A stretch of DNA of 36,000 nucleotides from Symbiodinium natans. Its lineage: Eukaryota > Sar > Dinophyceae > Suessiales > Symbiodiniaceae. The number at the start of each line of letters is the position of its first letter. Positions within the stretch are counted from its first letter, which is position 1. Shown here one piece after another: positions 18,193-28,070 of this stretch. The notes under the pieces are model-generated. The model was not told the origin of the DNA, searched no databases, and saw only the letters and a list, made by a program, of their open reading frames with translations. The stretch spans positions 140,001-176,000 of the forward strand of contig CAJNDS010000065.1 of the NCBI GenBank assembly GCA_905221605.1, written 5' to 3'. The position numbers were made by a program, and so were the translations under genes.

Positions 18193-18599
18193 ATGCGCTG
18201 ATATAGACGACGAAAAACGAATGCCCGCCCCAAAGCCCCAAAGAACGTCTCGACACTCGTCTGGTTTTAATGAGTGTGCAATTGCTAGTGGGAAGCAGAT
18301 GTATGGCAGGTCTTCCTCGGTTCCGTCAGATGTGGGGTGGGCCTGGCAGCGCTGCTCTGACAGATTAGATCTTTTGGGTTTCAAAGCTCAAAGCTGACTG
18401 CAACGGTTGATTTCGACTTTGGAGCACTGCCACGCTTAGGCGACTACTATGCTTGCGCTGTGCATGCCTTCAAGCCAGAGGAGCGCAAGTGCAAAAGTGA
18501 GAAGACTCTTCAGAAGACTCATCCGTTTCTCATCATCTGAGCTTCGAGATTCCATGACTTCTTCATCGGGGACTGATGGGCACGGCTTCTAGTAGTGAG

Positions 18600-20230
18600 T
18601 GCCACAGTGTGAGTCGTAGTCTGAGTGGAGGCACTGGAGACTTAAGGCATTATTCGAGACAGACCACGGCAGGAGCGAGTCGAGCGATTCACAACTCGAA
18701 ATTTCTACAATCCACACCCGCAATCTGACACGGTCTCCCGACGACTTGCCTGGCAAGTCTTTGACAACTTGACAACTGACGGCCAAGCAAGAGCCCTCCG
18801 CTGTGTTAATTCTAGTTGCTGCTGTAGTTCGTAAGGTCTGAAGATCCACAGCTGCCTCTTGACTCAGACATCTCCAGCAGAAACTCCCACTCCCGACCAA
18901 TATCCATAGTATAGCAATATGATTTTTCTTTATCATGATCGCTGATGTACATGACAAGAACTACAACATAGTGCTATGGAGTCTTCGTCTTCCGTACTTC
19001 TCAGGGTCACGGATTGTGCAGAAAGTGCCTAGACCCAGACTTATGTCTCATTTGGGAATGAAAGCTTTAAAAACTTTAGGACGAATCGGCCACAAAACCA
19101 GCCAGGCAGGTGCTCCTAGGTTGATTAGGTTCCCATGGCACCACTTTCCGGCTCTTAAAAAAATCGGCTGTCAAACCCGGAAAGAAACCACGGCGCCGGG
19201 GGAAGGGGCAACCGTCAAGCAACCAAGAGTCACGAGCGACAATGCATCCTAGCTTGCCATTAGGCCTCATAGTCTACGGGTAGTTATACGGGAAGTCCAT
19301 ATGGTGCCTTACCTCCTTGAAAGGGTTCTGAAGTATGGGGCCCTTGGGTTGTATAGGGTATAGAAGTGGTAAAACAGAGGTCCCCTTCAAGGGCCACTAA
19401 GGGACTATGTAACTACCCCAAGACGCAGGTTCGCGCGGATCCGGCAGCCATGATCATGCAAGCTGCAGACAAAAACAGTGTTCGTACTTATTGACTTCAT
19501 GTGGCCAACAGACTGGAAGGTATGAAGGTTTGAAGGCGTCGCGGAAAACAGTTTGATCTACCAAGCATCGTCCTTCGTAATCACAGTCCCTTACAATCCC
19601 TGTAGGAGGCTCTGGGCAGCTCGGCGCTGCCCTTGCTTGAAGGTGACCTGCTGCAGGCGCCACCTGCTTTCGTGGAGCTAAGCGCGCAGAATTCAATTCA
19701 AGCCGAGTAACTATGAGAACAAGTTGTGGAGTAGTGATGAGTATTCTGCAGTCACGGTAGTCAAACGGTTTGAGCATCAAGACCTCTTGAGGGGACGAGC
19801 TGCTTTAGGTCGAGGCAAGAGTGGATGAAGCCTGGCTCTATGGGCATGCGGCCAAGGAGCCGCATTCACTTGTGCAGAATCTGGCCATACTTCCTAGTGC
19901 AGGCTGTGCACGACACGAAGCTCAAGCTGCCAGTTGTGTGTCAGCATTTTGAAACTCGGTTTTTTCGTTGGATAAGGCGTCAGCATGCGGTCGTCCTACC
20001 ATACACTATCATACACTAGGCGTGCACCTCACAGCGGAGGAGCCTGACCGCGCCGGCTTCTTTCCAGAAAATCACGTGCGCCGTCTAGGCACGGCACCTA
20101 ACATGTTGGCAACTTCAGGAAGTCGGATCCGTTGCCGTGCATGTTGCTCACACGCGGAAAGCAGCAAATTCCAGATCACTAGATCACTTAGAAGTTGGGC
20201 TCTTGGTGTATTGGCAGTATTGGTAGTGTT
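18600..20230. other. Region without a supported gene
   Basis: Several medium open frames on both strands (minus 18589-18957, minus 19454-19780) show no domain and no clear splice pairs. A near-palindrome GACTTGCCTGGCAAGTC lies around 18743. 19310-19400 contains a weak inverted repeat (CCTTGAAAGGG with CCCTTCAAGGG). Confidence 0.35.
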
Positions 20231-20238
20231 ATGATCGC

Positions 20239-20425
20239 ATGCTAGGAAGCGGAATCGCCGCCTCGGCCTCGCCGCCCTTGGACAAAAGTTGGTGCTGCCC
20301 CGGCGGCTCCAGCAAATGCCGTGGGCTGGAGGTGACGGTGCCCCAACTATGCAAGCCCGCCATCAAGCATCTGAAGATCTCATGTGATTTTGCACATTTT
20401 TGCGCACTTAATGTGGCGGCCAGGT
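20239..20425 (+). CDS. Candidate exon upstream of the SH3 gene
   Basis: An open frame of about 62 codons from an in-frame start near 20239 (Ser/Ala/Pro then SKCRGLEVTVPQLCKPAIKH) ends at a very good donor, GGCCAG|GTGAGG. No domain is recognised. It is on the same strand as the SH3 exons 1.2 kb downstream and could be an early exon of that gene, but the GAAGACAC array lies between them and no join was shown. Confidence 0.2.
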
Positions 20426-20589
20426 GAGGGCCAAAAGTGGGCATCAGTCTGAGGCCAGAGCTGATTACGCGTCTTTGTTGTTCAACCGTTGTTCGGTCAT
20501 GTTTGCTGCTGCCTCCGTACTAGACATAAAGGCCATTGCAGTCGCCTGGGGGACAGGCTCCCCAGAGTAATCTGTGACGACACCTGGGC

Positions 20590-20965
20590 GTCAGCAGACA
20601 CATGCCAGGTGAAGACACGTGGGTGTCTGAAGACACTTTCCAGGCGAAGACACGTGGTGTCGCGAAGAGACGTGGGCGTCAAGACACATTTTACGAGAAC
20701 ACTTCCCTGGGTCAAGACATCTCGCGCAGGTGGGGGAAGACACGCTCCCCAAGACAGGTCCGGCGAAGAGCGTGGTGTCGCGAAAACACGTTGGCAAGCG
20801 AAGACACTTCCCGAAGACATGTAGACATGTCTGGCGAAGGCACGCTGCGTCGCGAAGACACGTGGGCAAGCGAAGGCGAAGACACATCCCGCAGACAGCT
20901 TCCGCGAAGACACGTAGCGTCGCGAAGACACTTCCCGAAGACACATCGCGTGTCCCGCGGGGGTG
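20590..20965. repeat. Degenerate short tandem array of a CGAAGACACGTGG-like motif
   Basis: About a dozen near-copies of GAAGACAC, GAAGACA or variants are spaced roughly 14-30 bp apart and joined by short words such as GTGGGCGTC, TTCCCGA, GTGTCGC and TGGCAAGC. Because of the repeat, all plus frames and several minus frames stay open, with Ser/Arg/Asp/Thr-rich repeats. I do not treat these as genes. The array has drifted a lot, unlike the clean 11-bp and 14-bp minisatellites elsewhere in the window. Confidence 0.85.
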
Positions 20966-21600
20966 TCACGTACGGAGAGTCCATGACGTTATATGACGTT
21001 CCTCTATCGTTCTTTTCTCGGACGGATCAAGGAGTTTTCTGGAGGATTCCCATCCATCCTCCATCTGGCACGGCATTCAAGCAGTGAGCACATGCTTTTA
21101 GCATCTTTTAGCTGTCTAACCAGCTTTAAGGGGGGACTCCGACTATCCATCCTACTTTTGGCACGGCGTCCAAGCCGTGAGCGAATGCCTGTCACTGTAC
21201 CTTCAGGACTCCGCTGCCCCATCCCTTAAGAATTATAACAAACTCACAACAATCAAGTGCCCACCCTCCCTCCCCCCCCCCCCCCCCTGCGCGCGAACCC
21301 AACGTCCAGAACTGGCGCGCGTAAGCAAAGGCATGATGAGTCCGGACGTCCTCAGCTCCGACCGACCACACACAAATCAGGATTCAACGTTATCCCGAAT
21401 TCGGCCGCAGTTTGATTCCTGGCCCCAAGACTCAAGACACCCTGGAATCCCCTGTGAGCGCAGCTGCGTGCAGGGTAGAACACGCTTGCAGAGCAAACGC
21501 AAACCCCCAAGTTGGTAAATTGGCCCCCTGGCTCCGGTTTGTAAGTTGCAAAGTTGTGGCTCTGCCCGAGTTGAAGTAGAATCCCACCGCAAGTCTGCAG
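20966..21600. other. Region upstream of the SH3 exons
   Basis: Includes a 16-nt C tract at 21272-21287 and a plus-strand frame from about 21290 to a TAA near 21518 (ARTQRPELARVSKGMMSPDV and onward) that could be coding. The missing first strand of the SH3 domain was not found here. Confidence 0.35.
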
Positions 21601-22157
21601 GATGGGAGCTCGCTGTCGGTTGTGCCGGGCGACTTCCTGGAAATTTTCTGCGCATCGGAAGGCCGCCATGTGGGTGAAAGCTGCGGATTCAATAAAGCTG
21701 CGCAGCCTCGAGTCTTCATGCTGAATTGTCAAGCGGCCGTGTGTTTCGATAGATCTGCAGTCGCAGGCGGTCGTGACAAGCAAAAACTGAGCCAGAACAT
21801 GCCATCGCCTAGGCTGGTTGTACGGCCGCTTGCTGAAGGTTGGGATTGGCATTGCTGTTCAAGAAATGCAACATTTGACCCGAGAGATGCTGGGGCTCGA
21901 CAGCCTTCAACAGACACTAAGCACGGGTCACACTCATGGAGAGGGTCGGCGCCTGGCGCAGTTTAGCTTGAATTTTGATTTGCTCTTGCCAAGGTCGTGA
22001 CCAAAAATGCATTCAGACAGCGCATCGCAAAAATTGGCATGCTGTACTTCAGTCGTTGTGCGTCAGGCCCCAACTGAGATGGGCTTTGTTCCCGAGATGT
22101 GCCTTGCAGAAGAACTGTCCGTCCTCGGCTCAGACTGCAAGGGAACTGAAAGGTCAG
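21601..22157 (+). CDS. SH3-domain protein, partial gene (three exons)
   Basis: Three exons, 21601-21673, 21813-21838 and 22067-22157, join in phase (0-1, 1-0, 0-1). They spell DGSSLSVVPGDFLEIFCASE, then GRHVGWLYGRLLK, then APTEMGFVPEMCLAEELSVL. This is the SH3 order: an acidic/Ser RT-loop end with LSV..GD.LEI, the n-Src loop, GW..GRL, then G(F/L)VP...(Y/C)(V/L). SH3 domains bind proline-rich peptides in signalling and cytoskeletal proteins. The canonical opening (ALYDY) and its exon upstream were not located. Donors are GTGG|GTGAAAG, CTGAAG|GTTGGG and GGTCAG|GTAGTC; acceptors are GTCTGCAG, CGCCTAG and GCGTCAG. The middle exon is only 26 bp. A further 3' exon may start at the CTGCAG in the 22226-22318 repeat. 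A minus-strand frame of 166 codons (21352-21852) overlaps and is treated as chance. Confidence 0.55.
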
Positions 22158-22225
22158 GTAGTCAATATTGATATGAGCGACCGTCAAAATTAGCTTTGAT
22201 TAGCTTTAGTAAGGGACGGACATCA

Positions 22226-22318
22226 GTTTATTGTTTGGTGGCTTTTGATCTGCAGAACGATATGGGACACGCAGAAAACGATAACCCCAACATCCATGTC
22301 CTTCAGCTTAACAAGTAA
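22226..22318. repeat. Diverged copy B of the sequence at 4-77
   Basis: Aligns in order with the first bases of the window: GTTTATTGTTTGG, GATCTGCAGAACGA, CAGAAAAC, CATCCATG, CTTCAGCTTAA. If CTGCAG is an acceptor, phase 1 from the SH3 exon gives ERYGTRRKR then stop, while copy A in the same phase gives REGRLRKP and onward to a later stop. The shared R-x-G...RK pattern hints at a duplicated terminal exon, but this is weak. Confidence 0.5.
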
Positions 22319-22461
22319 TATTGACCGCTGCTCATATAGATATAGAAGTAGTAGCAGCAGGAGCAGGAGGGGGGGTGTCAACATATGCTAAACCAACGTG
22401 GACGCTGCACGTCGCATCCATGCTACCAGCCCGTGCGGTTTTGCCAAACATCCATGCCGGC

Positions 22462-22939
22462 GCGGTAGCAGTTGCAGTTGCAGTTGCAGTTGTAGTCGCA
22501 GTAGCAGTAGCAGTAGCAGTAGTAGGAGGAGTAGTAGCAGCAGCAGTAGGCAGTACTAGCAGTAGCAGTAGCAGTAGCAGGAGCAGCAGGAGCAGCAGAG
22601 CAGCAGGAGCAGCAGGAGCAGCAGGAGCAGCAGGAGCAGCAGGAGCAGCAGGAGCAGCAGGAGCAGCAGGAGCAGCAGCAGGCAGCAGCAGAGCAGCAGG
22701 AGCAGCAGGAGCAGCAGGAGCAGGAGGAGCAGGAGGAGCAGGAGGAGCAGGAGGAGCAGGAGGAGCAGGAGGAGCAGGAGGAGCAGGAGGAGCAGGAGGA
22801 GCAGAGCAGGAGCAGCAGCAGGAGCAGCAGCAGGGAGCAGAGCAGAGCAGGCAGGAGAGCAGGAGCAGGAGCAGGAGCAGCAGCAGGAGGAGCAGGAGGA
22901 GGAGGAGGAGGAGGAGGAGGAGGAGGAGGAGGAGGAGGA

Positions 22940-22976
<37 letters not shown>

Positions 22977-23027
22977 CAGCAGCAGCAGGAGGAGCAGCAG
23001 GAGCAGCAGGAGCAGGAGCAGGAGCAA

Positions 23028-23073
<46 letters not shown>

Positions 23074-23096
23074 AGGAGCAGGAGCAGCAGCAGGGC
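22462..23096. repeat. Large composite AGC/GGA/GCAGGA microsatellite
   Basis: About 640 bp in successive blocks: GCAGTT/GCAGTA hexamers (22465-22530), GTAGCA mix (to about 22580), GCAGGA hexamers (22600-22710), GGAGCAGGA nonamers (22715-22800), mixed GCAGCAGGA, then GGA trimers (22890-22940), AGC trimers (22941-22972) and GAGCAG hexamers (23000-23096). All periods are multiples of 3, so every frame stays open. The resulting 200-300-codon frames on both strands (Ala/Gly/Ser/Arg on plus, Leu/Ala/Cys on minus) are artefacts of the repeat. Confidence 0.97.
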
Positions 23097-23100
23097 CTGG

Positions 23101-24440
23101 CATTACTTTGTAAACTTAGTATCGTGCAGAAGTCATGACTCAGAGGCTCCCAGATCCACCGGGCCGCGGCTCGCTGCTGCCGGCACAGCTTCCCTACCCT
23201 TTGAAGGCCAACTCTTTGCGTGTCAAGTACACAAGTCGTAAGCACGCGAACACGACGAGAAACAGGGTAAGCAGGGGGGATGGTGTGGCCCCAAGGGTCT
23301 CGGGGAGCTCTTGGGATTTGGGGGGAATTGAGGCATCGTAGAAGGTCCGGACGCAGACGTGCACCTGTACCCTGCTGAGGGCCTTATTGCTGTTTCTACA
23401 ACCATGTCACCGGATGGCCCTCCCCACGCAAAGCGGCCATTCGGGTGAATGCCAGGGAATATCGTGGGTGGGGTTGTGGCTTGTAGTTGTTGCTGGCCGA
23501 GCGCGAGGGTTGTTTTCAGCTCCCTGTTCCATGCTCCCTAGATCAGCTCGCAGCAGTTGCCTTCCACTGACAAGCATCAATGTTGCTCGCGTGAGAGCGC
23601 AAGACTCTTGCGCCACCCCAGCGTGTCCTTTGGGGGCAGGGGGTCTTAGGGAGGTCCCAGCTTGGAGGCATCTGCTGGCCCTTATTGAGCTGCTGGTAGT
23701 TGTGAGAACTCTCCAAACAAGAAGTTGGGATTTCTTTGCCTATTGCGTGTTCCAGACGTCTGTCGACTGGAAGGCGATGCGAATGGGTGCAGTAGCACAG
23801 TTCTGAGTACGAACCCCCATACTTCATTGTTTCCAAACAGTTTTCGCAGGCATGGCACGCCTAGCAGTTTTGTCGCAGTTTTGGTTTGTTTTGGAGTTTT
23901 CGGAGGCATAGACGGCTTTGAGCCTGATGGGGATCCGGAACTGCGCCGACCACGCGCGAAGCCAAGCAGGACAGGAGTTGCATTTGGCCAGCAGCATCAG
24001 CACCAGCACGTCCGAGAAGGCTGTAGAATCTATTCCAATAGTAGCACAATTTCTGTTGTGGTCTAGATTCTTTCCAATGGCAGGAGTTTTTCGCGTCAGC
24101 TGACGAGTGCAATCACATCCACCATCTGCACAGGCTCATTCCCAGTCAACGGACGTTGAAGCCCTACTCCAGCCGAAAATATGCCGACAGTCTTCACTCT
24201 TCATATCAGCCGTGAATTGGCCAAGCAGGAATGCCGGGGGCTAAATTGCTAAAGATACAGAACCTCGGGCAGGCGCTGTAGCGAATTGGTATTGTCTCAG
24301 ACTCGAGCATTGCAGCTTGTTTTGAAGGCGGTGGGTGTGTCCGTTTCTTGGATGTCAGCACACCCTCTTCGCCCGACATGGGCGACTTGCTCCATGTTGA
24401 GCTAGCCAGGCAATTGTCCAGTGTTTCCGGGGCTGTGTAC
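23101..24440. other. Region without a supported gene
   Basis: Open frames at 23387-23806 and 23725-24066 (plus) and 23543-23836 (minus) overlap and contradict one another. The plus frame near 23850-24000 has a hydrophobic stretch (SFVAVLVCFGVFGGIDGF) but no splice or domain support. Confidence 0.3.
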
Positions 24441-24442
24441 AG

Positions 24443-24588
24443 TCAAGGAGCTCCCAGGAGATGATTTGCTTCAGGCTCCAAGACTTGGCGATGATTATAT
24501 CCATGGCCAGACATTGACGCCAACTATTGTCAGAATCAAGCTATATCAAGCTTCTCAGTGCAGAGCGCACCGAGACCCAACCGCTTAA
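24443..24588 (+). CDS. Candidate C-terminal exon, unknown function
   Basis: After the acceptor GCTGTGTACAG, the frame (phase 1) reads KELPGDDLLQAPRLGDDYIH, then GQTLTPTIVRIKLYQASQ, and ends with TAA at 24586-24588. Composition is globular and soluble, and no family is recognised. The frame has no internal ATG. It would be the last exon of a gene whose other exons I cannot place. Confidence 0.28.
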
Positions 24589-24637
24589 AGCGGGACTTCT
24601 GTGGTCAGGGTCTCAGGAACACGTGCCAAAAAGAGCG

Positions 24638-24684
24638 GGAGAGAGAGAGTGTGTGTGTGTGTGTGCGTGCGTGCGCGCGTGTGT
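24638..24684. repeat. GA/GT/GC dinucleotide microsatellite
   Basis: A GA run passes into a GT run and then GTGC/GCGC dinucleotides. Alternating purine-pyrimidine DNA of this kind can adopt Z-form. It is not coding. Confidence 0.95.
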
Positions 24685-25068
24685 TTTTGTTCATGTGCGT
24701 GTCACACCCGAAGGGCAAAGGGATACTTAGGCTTGCATACACTGCCATTTGGCTTTGCACGTTGGTTTGCAGTGTCCACTGGTTGCAGCAGGACAGGAGT
24801 GCAGGCACCGAGCAAGACCGCTCTTGATCCTCGTGCTACACTGGATTGTTATATAGTCGACCTACAAGCTGTACATGGCTTCATACTGTGGTACCTTCAC
24901 GGTAACACACTCCCAACAATCCAAGTGACGCCGGTTTATCACCTCAGCGAGTGCCTGTCCAGAGGAGGGATCACCTTGGATCCGTGTTTATTGGAGTGGC
25001 ATTGAGACAAGCACGATGTCTGTCGAGTGTCAAGGCTGTAATCACTTCCCTCTATATTATTAAGCACA

Positions 25069-25089
25069 CCCCCCCCCCCCCCCCCCCCC
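25069..25089. repeat. 21-nt C homopolymer
   Basis: An uninterrupted run of 21 C, the longest pure homopolymer I noted. Its true length may be affected by sequencing or assembly. Confidence 0.95.
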
Positions 25090-25800
25090 GCCTCCGGCTC
25101 CCCACCTGAAGGGCTGAGGGTTGAACCTGAACACCAACCCTGATCCTAAAATCAACCTCCTCCCCTCCCTCCCTGCATTTCGAGGTTTTGAAGGTTTGGG
25201 GTTTAATGAGATTTTTCAGTTTCAAGTACAATGCTGCGTTTGGGCCAAAAACGGCTTGCAGCGCTTGGCCTCCTGGATTGAGCCAGAGCGTCTCATTATC
25301 TGGGAGTGTGCGTTGGTGTGTGTTGTTATTCGGGTTGGAGACATTACACTGAATCTCGCGATTAACAAGGTTGAGGGTTTGAGTTTCAGTCCCGTGCCTG
25401 AAAAACTTGTGGGGTTTTGGGCTGGGGTTTTGGGTTGCGGCTCGGCGTTTCAGCACATCATAGTGGGGTTAAAGGGTTCATTGCCGGATCGAGTGCTTCT
25501 GCGCGCCAAAGTGCATACTGTACTAGCAAGGTACAATTAGGGGAAGTACATTGTACTTAGTTTCGTAATGCATCGTAAGTAGGGCTTGTGGGTTGTTGTC
25601 TGAATGCTTCTCAGCTTCAGAGGATGGTGGTAACCGAAGTGTTCATTAGGGTTGTGTGTTTGTGCGTGTGTGTTACAGCAGATTGGAGGTTTGGACGTTA
25701 TTCAGTTAACAAACAGGCTTTGAGTCACTTCATGAGGGTTTTGGCTTGAGAGGGTTACTCACTGCCATGGGAACACCCTAAGCCTTTAAGCATAGGAAAA
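25090..25800. other. G/T-rich region with one long open frame, probably not a gene
   Basis: A plus frame of 139 codons (25121-25540) and an opposing minus frame of 134 codons (25052-25456) occupy the same bases. The sequence is full of GGTTTGGG, GGTTTTGG and CCAACCCTGA words, which look like decayed telomere-like or minisatellite DNA and keep frames open. No domain was seen in either. Confidence 0.4.
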
Positions 25801-26135
25801 CCCTCAATGAGTGGGCTGCGAACTTGTTTTTCCAGGTACTCGGGCCTTTGCATGTCCCCTCATGAAACAGGAAACCCTCCACGATGCGCTGGCACCAAGT
25901 GGTTTTTCCCACGTATGCTGGCCTCCGTTGCGCGTTGGTCTAAGTGATTGTCCCATGTATTCTGGTCTGCGCGGGTGCTTCTCTTGCATTGAAATCCTCA
26001 ACGTGCTGGGTGCGAATTGGTTTTGTTTCCGCGCATTAGGCTGGCCTCCGTGGTGGGGGTTCCGGTGTTCGTGTCGTGGTGCCTTTTCAGTATACCTTCA
26101 ACATGCTGCGTGCGACTTGGTTATTTCCACGGTGC
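25800..26135. repeat. Diverged long-unit tandem repeat
   Basis: A unit beginning C(C/T)TC(A/C)A followed by a GTGGGCTGCGAACTTGTTTTTCC-like block (shown here in part) recurs at about 25802, 25878, 25996 and 26096, giving spacings of about 75, 118 and 100 bp. A second shared block, CTGGCCTCCGTTG(C/T)GCGTTG, occurs at about 25919, in changed form at 26041, and again at about 26496. The open frame at 25811-26182 runs through these copies and is probably not a gene. Confidence 0.6.
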
Positions 26136-26139
26136 CCTT

Positions 26140-26475
26140 TTTGTTCCAAGGTGCAGCTTGGCTTGGCTCGGCTGGGGTTTGACTTGGCTCCCTTTTTTTC
26201 TTAGGGCTTTTGGCTTGGCTCGTTCTTTTGCTCAGGTGCGGCTTGGGTGCGGCTTGGCTTGTCTCCGTGTGTTTTTTCGTTTTGTGCCTAGGTGCGGCTT
26301 GGCTTGGCTTCGGCTCGGCTGCGTTTTCTGCTTTTGCTGAAATGGTGCTCCCCCCCGCCTTCGAATCCCATGTTAAGCCGTGCAAACTTGTTTCACGGCC
26401 GGGCTAAGCAAAAAGAACGAGCCGAGCAGGCGAAGCCCAGCCAAGCCGCACGAAAAGCCAAGCCGCACCTAGGAC
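26140..26475. repeat. GGCTTGGCT minisatellite ending in an inverted copy (foldback)
   Basis: Many copies of GGCTTGGCT, TGCGGCTTGG and GGCTCGGCT occur from 26155 to 26325. The complement (GAACGAGCCGAGC, AGCCAAGCCGCAC) occurs at 26414-26473. CCTAGGTGCGGCTTGGCT at 26287-26304 is the exact reverse complement of 26456-26473, an 18-bp perfect stem around a 151-bp loop. Confidence 0.85.
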
Positions 26476-26479
26476 CTCC

Positions 26480-26940
26480 GCTGTTGCTACGTGCTCTGGC
26501 CTCCGTTGTGCGTTGTGAGATTTCCCCCAAAATCTTGGAGTGTTAAAGAATGATCAAACAGTGTTTGAAGGGTTTGAAGGGCCACATTGGGGGTTTGCGA
26601 TCTGTCATGAGTGCTTTAGCCTTTCAAGGCCATGTTGAAAGAGCATGTTTGCTCAGGAGCGCGGTTGTTCTGTCGCGTGTGCAACACTTTCAGGGTCATG
26701 AATGCACAAGGCAAACTCGCCTGATTCCATGCTGTGAAGGCGTTTGCTTGCTGTGGTTACATCACATCTGAATCATATCACATCCCTTCTGCTGGTTTGC
26801 TCCAGCTGGGGGTGGGGGGCAGGGCAGTGTAGCCATGGGCCAAACAACTGGCTGCTGCCAGGCTTGTGAATCTTGTCGGGGCGGTTATTCTTGGCAGCAC
26901 ATGGTCACCAAATTTTGAAAACCCGCCATTTTAAGGGTTC
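26480..26940. other. Region without a supported gene
   Basis: No domain, RNA or further repeat was seen apart from the last copy of the GGCCTCCGTTG block near 26496. Confidence 0.3.
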
Positions 26941-26949
26941 TTGTGCCAG

Positions 26950-27056
26950 GCAACTGCGGAGGCACAGCCTGTTGAGCAGCTTGAGCCGGTAGTTGCACCA
27001 CAGGAGCAGCAAGTGCAGCAGTGTGCATTGGCGTGCACGCGAGAGAAGCAGACACA
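26950..27056 (+). CDS. Candidate exon, Glu/Gln/Val-rich
   Basis: From the acceptor TTGTGCCAG|GCAACT the frame reads ATAEAQPVEQLEPVVAPQEQ, then QVQQCALACTREKQTQ. This is a low-complexity acidic/Gln-rich segment common as a linker in protist proteins. A possible following segment near 27178-27248 (DQLTHGFVDILNKDTMQDVE then stop) is in another frame and would need a splice I cannot fix. No function assigned. Confidence 0.25.
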
Positions 27057-27595
27057 GTTTTTCCTTATCGCCATCAAACTTTGGTCAGCTCGTTCGCATT
27101 CGTCCATGCATCAAGCGCTGTACAGAAATGTCCATCAATTGCCACCTCCTCCAGCATGTCATGCTGCCTGACGATGTGCCGACAGGACCAGCTGACACAC
27201 GGCTTTGTGGACATTTTGAACAAGGATACGATGCAAGATGTTGAGTAGATGTTGCAAGCTGCAGGGCAACTTGCCGAATGTGCAGTTGCACACTCCGCAC
27301 ACTGCGCATTGACCAGATTGGCTTCAGGACGAAGTCAGCACGAACACGTTACCAGCAAAGGCCGGCGGCCAACGCTCAAGCGTGCTCATGCGGCATGTGT
27401 GCAGTGGCCAGTGTTTCCATTTTTCTACCTGCATGAATAGGGTCAGAAAGTCATCTGAGGCTGTTTGTGACTTGTTTTTCTTGGTTGCCGTGCCTCATCC
27501 TATGAGAGTCCTTGACCCCCAAGTGCTCTGATTACCATGCAGGGCTCAATGCCCAGGAAATTCCTGTGAAGCCTGGCAAGGAGATGTTGAGAGTG

Positions 27596-27614
27596 ACACA
27601 CACACACACACACA
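27596..27614. repeat. CA dinucleotide microsatellite
   Basis: A short run of alternating CA, about nine units. Confidence 0.95.
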
Positions 27615-27675
27615 TCCTGAAGCTTCACCTTCATAAATACTACAGCTGTGGGTGTGGGCGTGAGCGTGCGTGGAT

Positions 27676-27686
27676 GGGGGGGGGGG
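27676..27686. repeat. 11-nt G homopolymer
   Basis: An uninterrupted G run following GTGCGTGGAT. Confidence 0.9.
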
Positions 27687-28070
27687 TGCGTGAGGCCACT
27701 TACACAACAAAAATATTCACTACATCACCGTCACTACGCTTGCAAGTGATGGACAGCGCTCTCTGATCTAAGGGCCTCGACAGCTGAACGTGTGAACATG
27801 ATTGAACATGGCTTGGCTAGGCTGACGAAGAGAACCTTACGAAGCGAGCTCTCGAGGCCACTTGTATTTGACACACACAGTGTACGTGCACTGTAAGTAA
27901 AACCATCATGCGCAAGCTTACTTCGCAGAAATTCTGCAGAAGGGTTCTGTTGCCATTGTGCAAATGCATTCAACACATCTGGGCCCAAGGAAGCAGAGCG
28001 ACATCTTCGTGACTTCAACCTTGCCGCTGAGCAGCGTCTCATTCGGGTACATTCATTGACGCATATTGGT

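Noticed and set aside
20590-20965. CRISPR-like array
   Set aside because: Repeat words are short and drifting, spacing is irregular, there are no unique spacers, and the DNA is eukaryotic.
21352-21852. 166-codon minus-strand open frame
   Set aside because: It overlaps two SH3 exons on the plus strand and shows no domain of its own.
21839-21992. Attractive open frame (VGIGIAVQEMQHLTREMLGL and onward) ending at a good donor
   Set aside because: Reading through here breaks the SH3 domain. Splicing from 21838 to 22067 restores it in phase. I therefore treat this as intron, though an alternative isoform is possible.
22321-23245. Open frames of 226-306 codons on both strands
   Set aside because: They are translations of the AGC/GGA microsatellite. 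Every frame is open because all units are multiples of three, and the predicted proteins are homopolymeric.
25728-25752. Possible relic of the dinoflagellate spliced leader (GGTTTTGGCTTGAG)
   Set aside because: Only the TTTTGGCT core and the final AG agree with the leader end. The TCAAG end and the upstream CCGTAGCCA part are missing. Similar GGTTTTGG words are common nearby.
26355-26375. CTTCGAATCCCATG as a possible tRNA B-box
   Set aside because: No matching A-box, acceptor stem or anticodon arm could be built around it.
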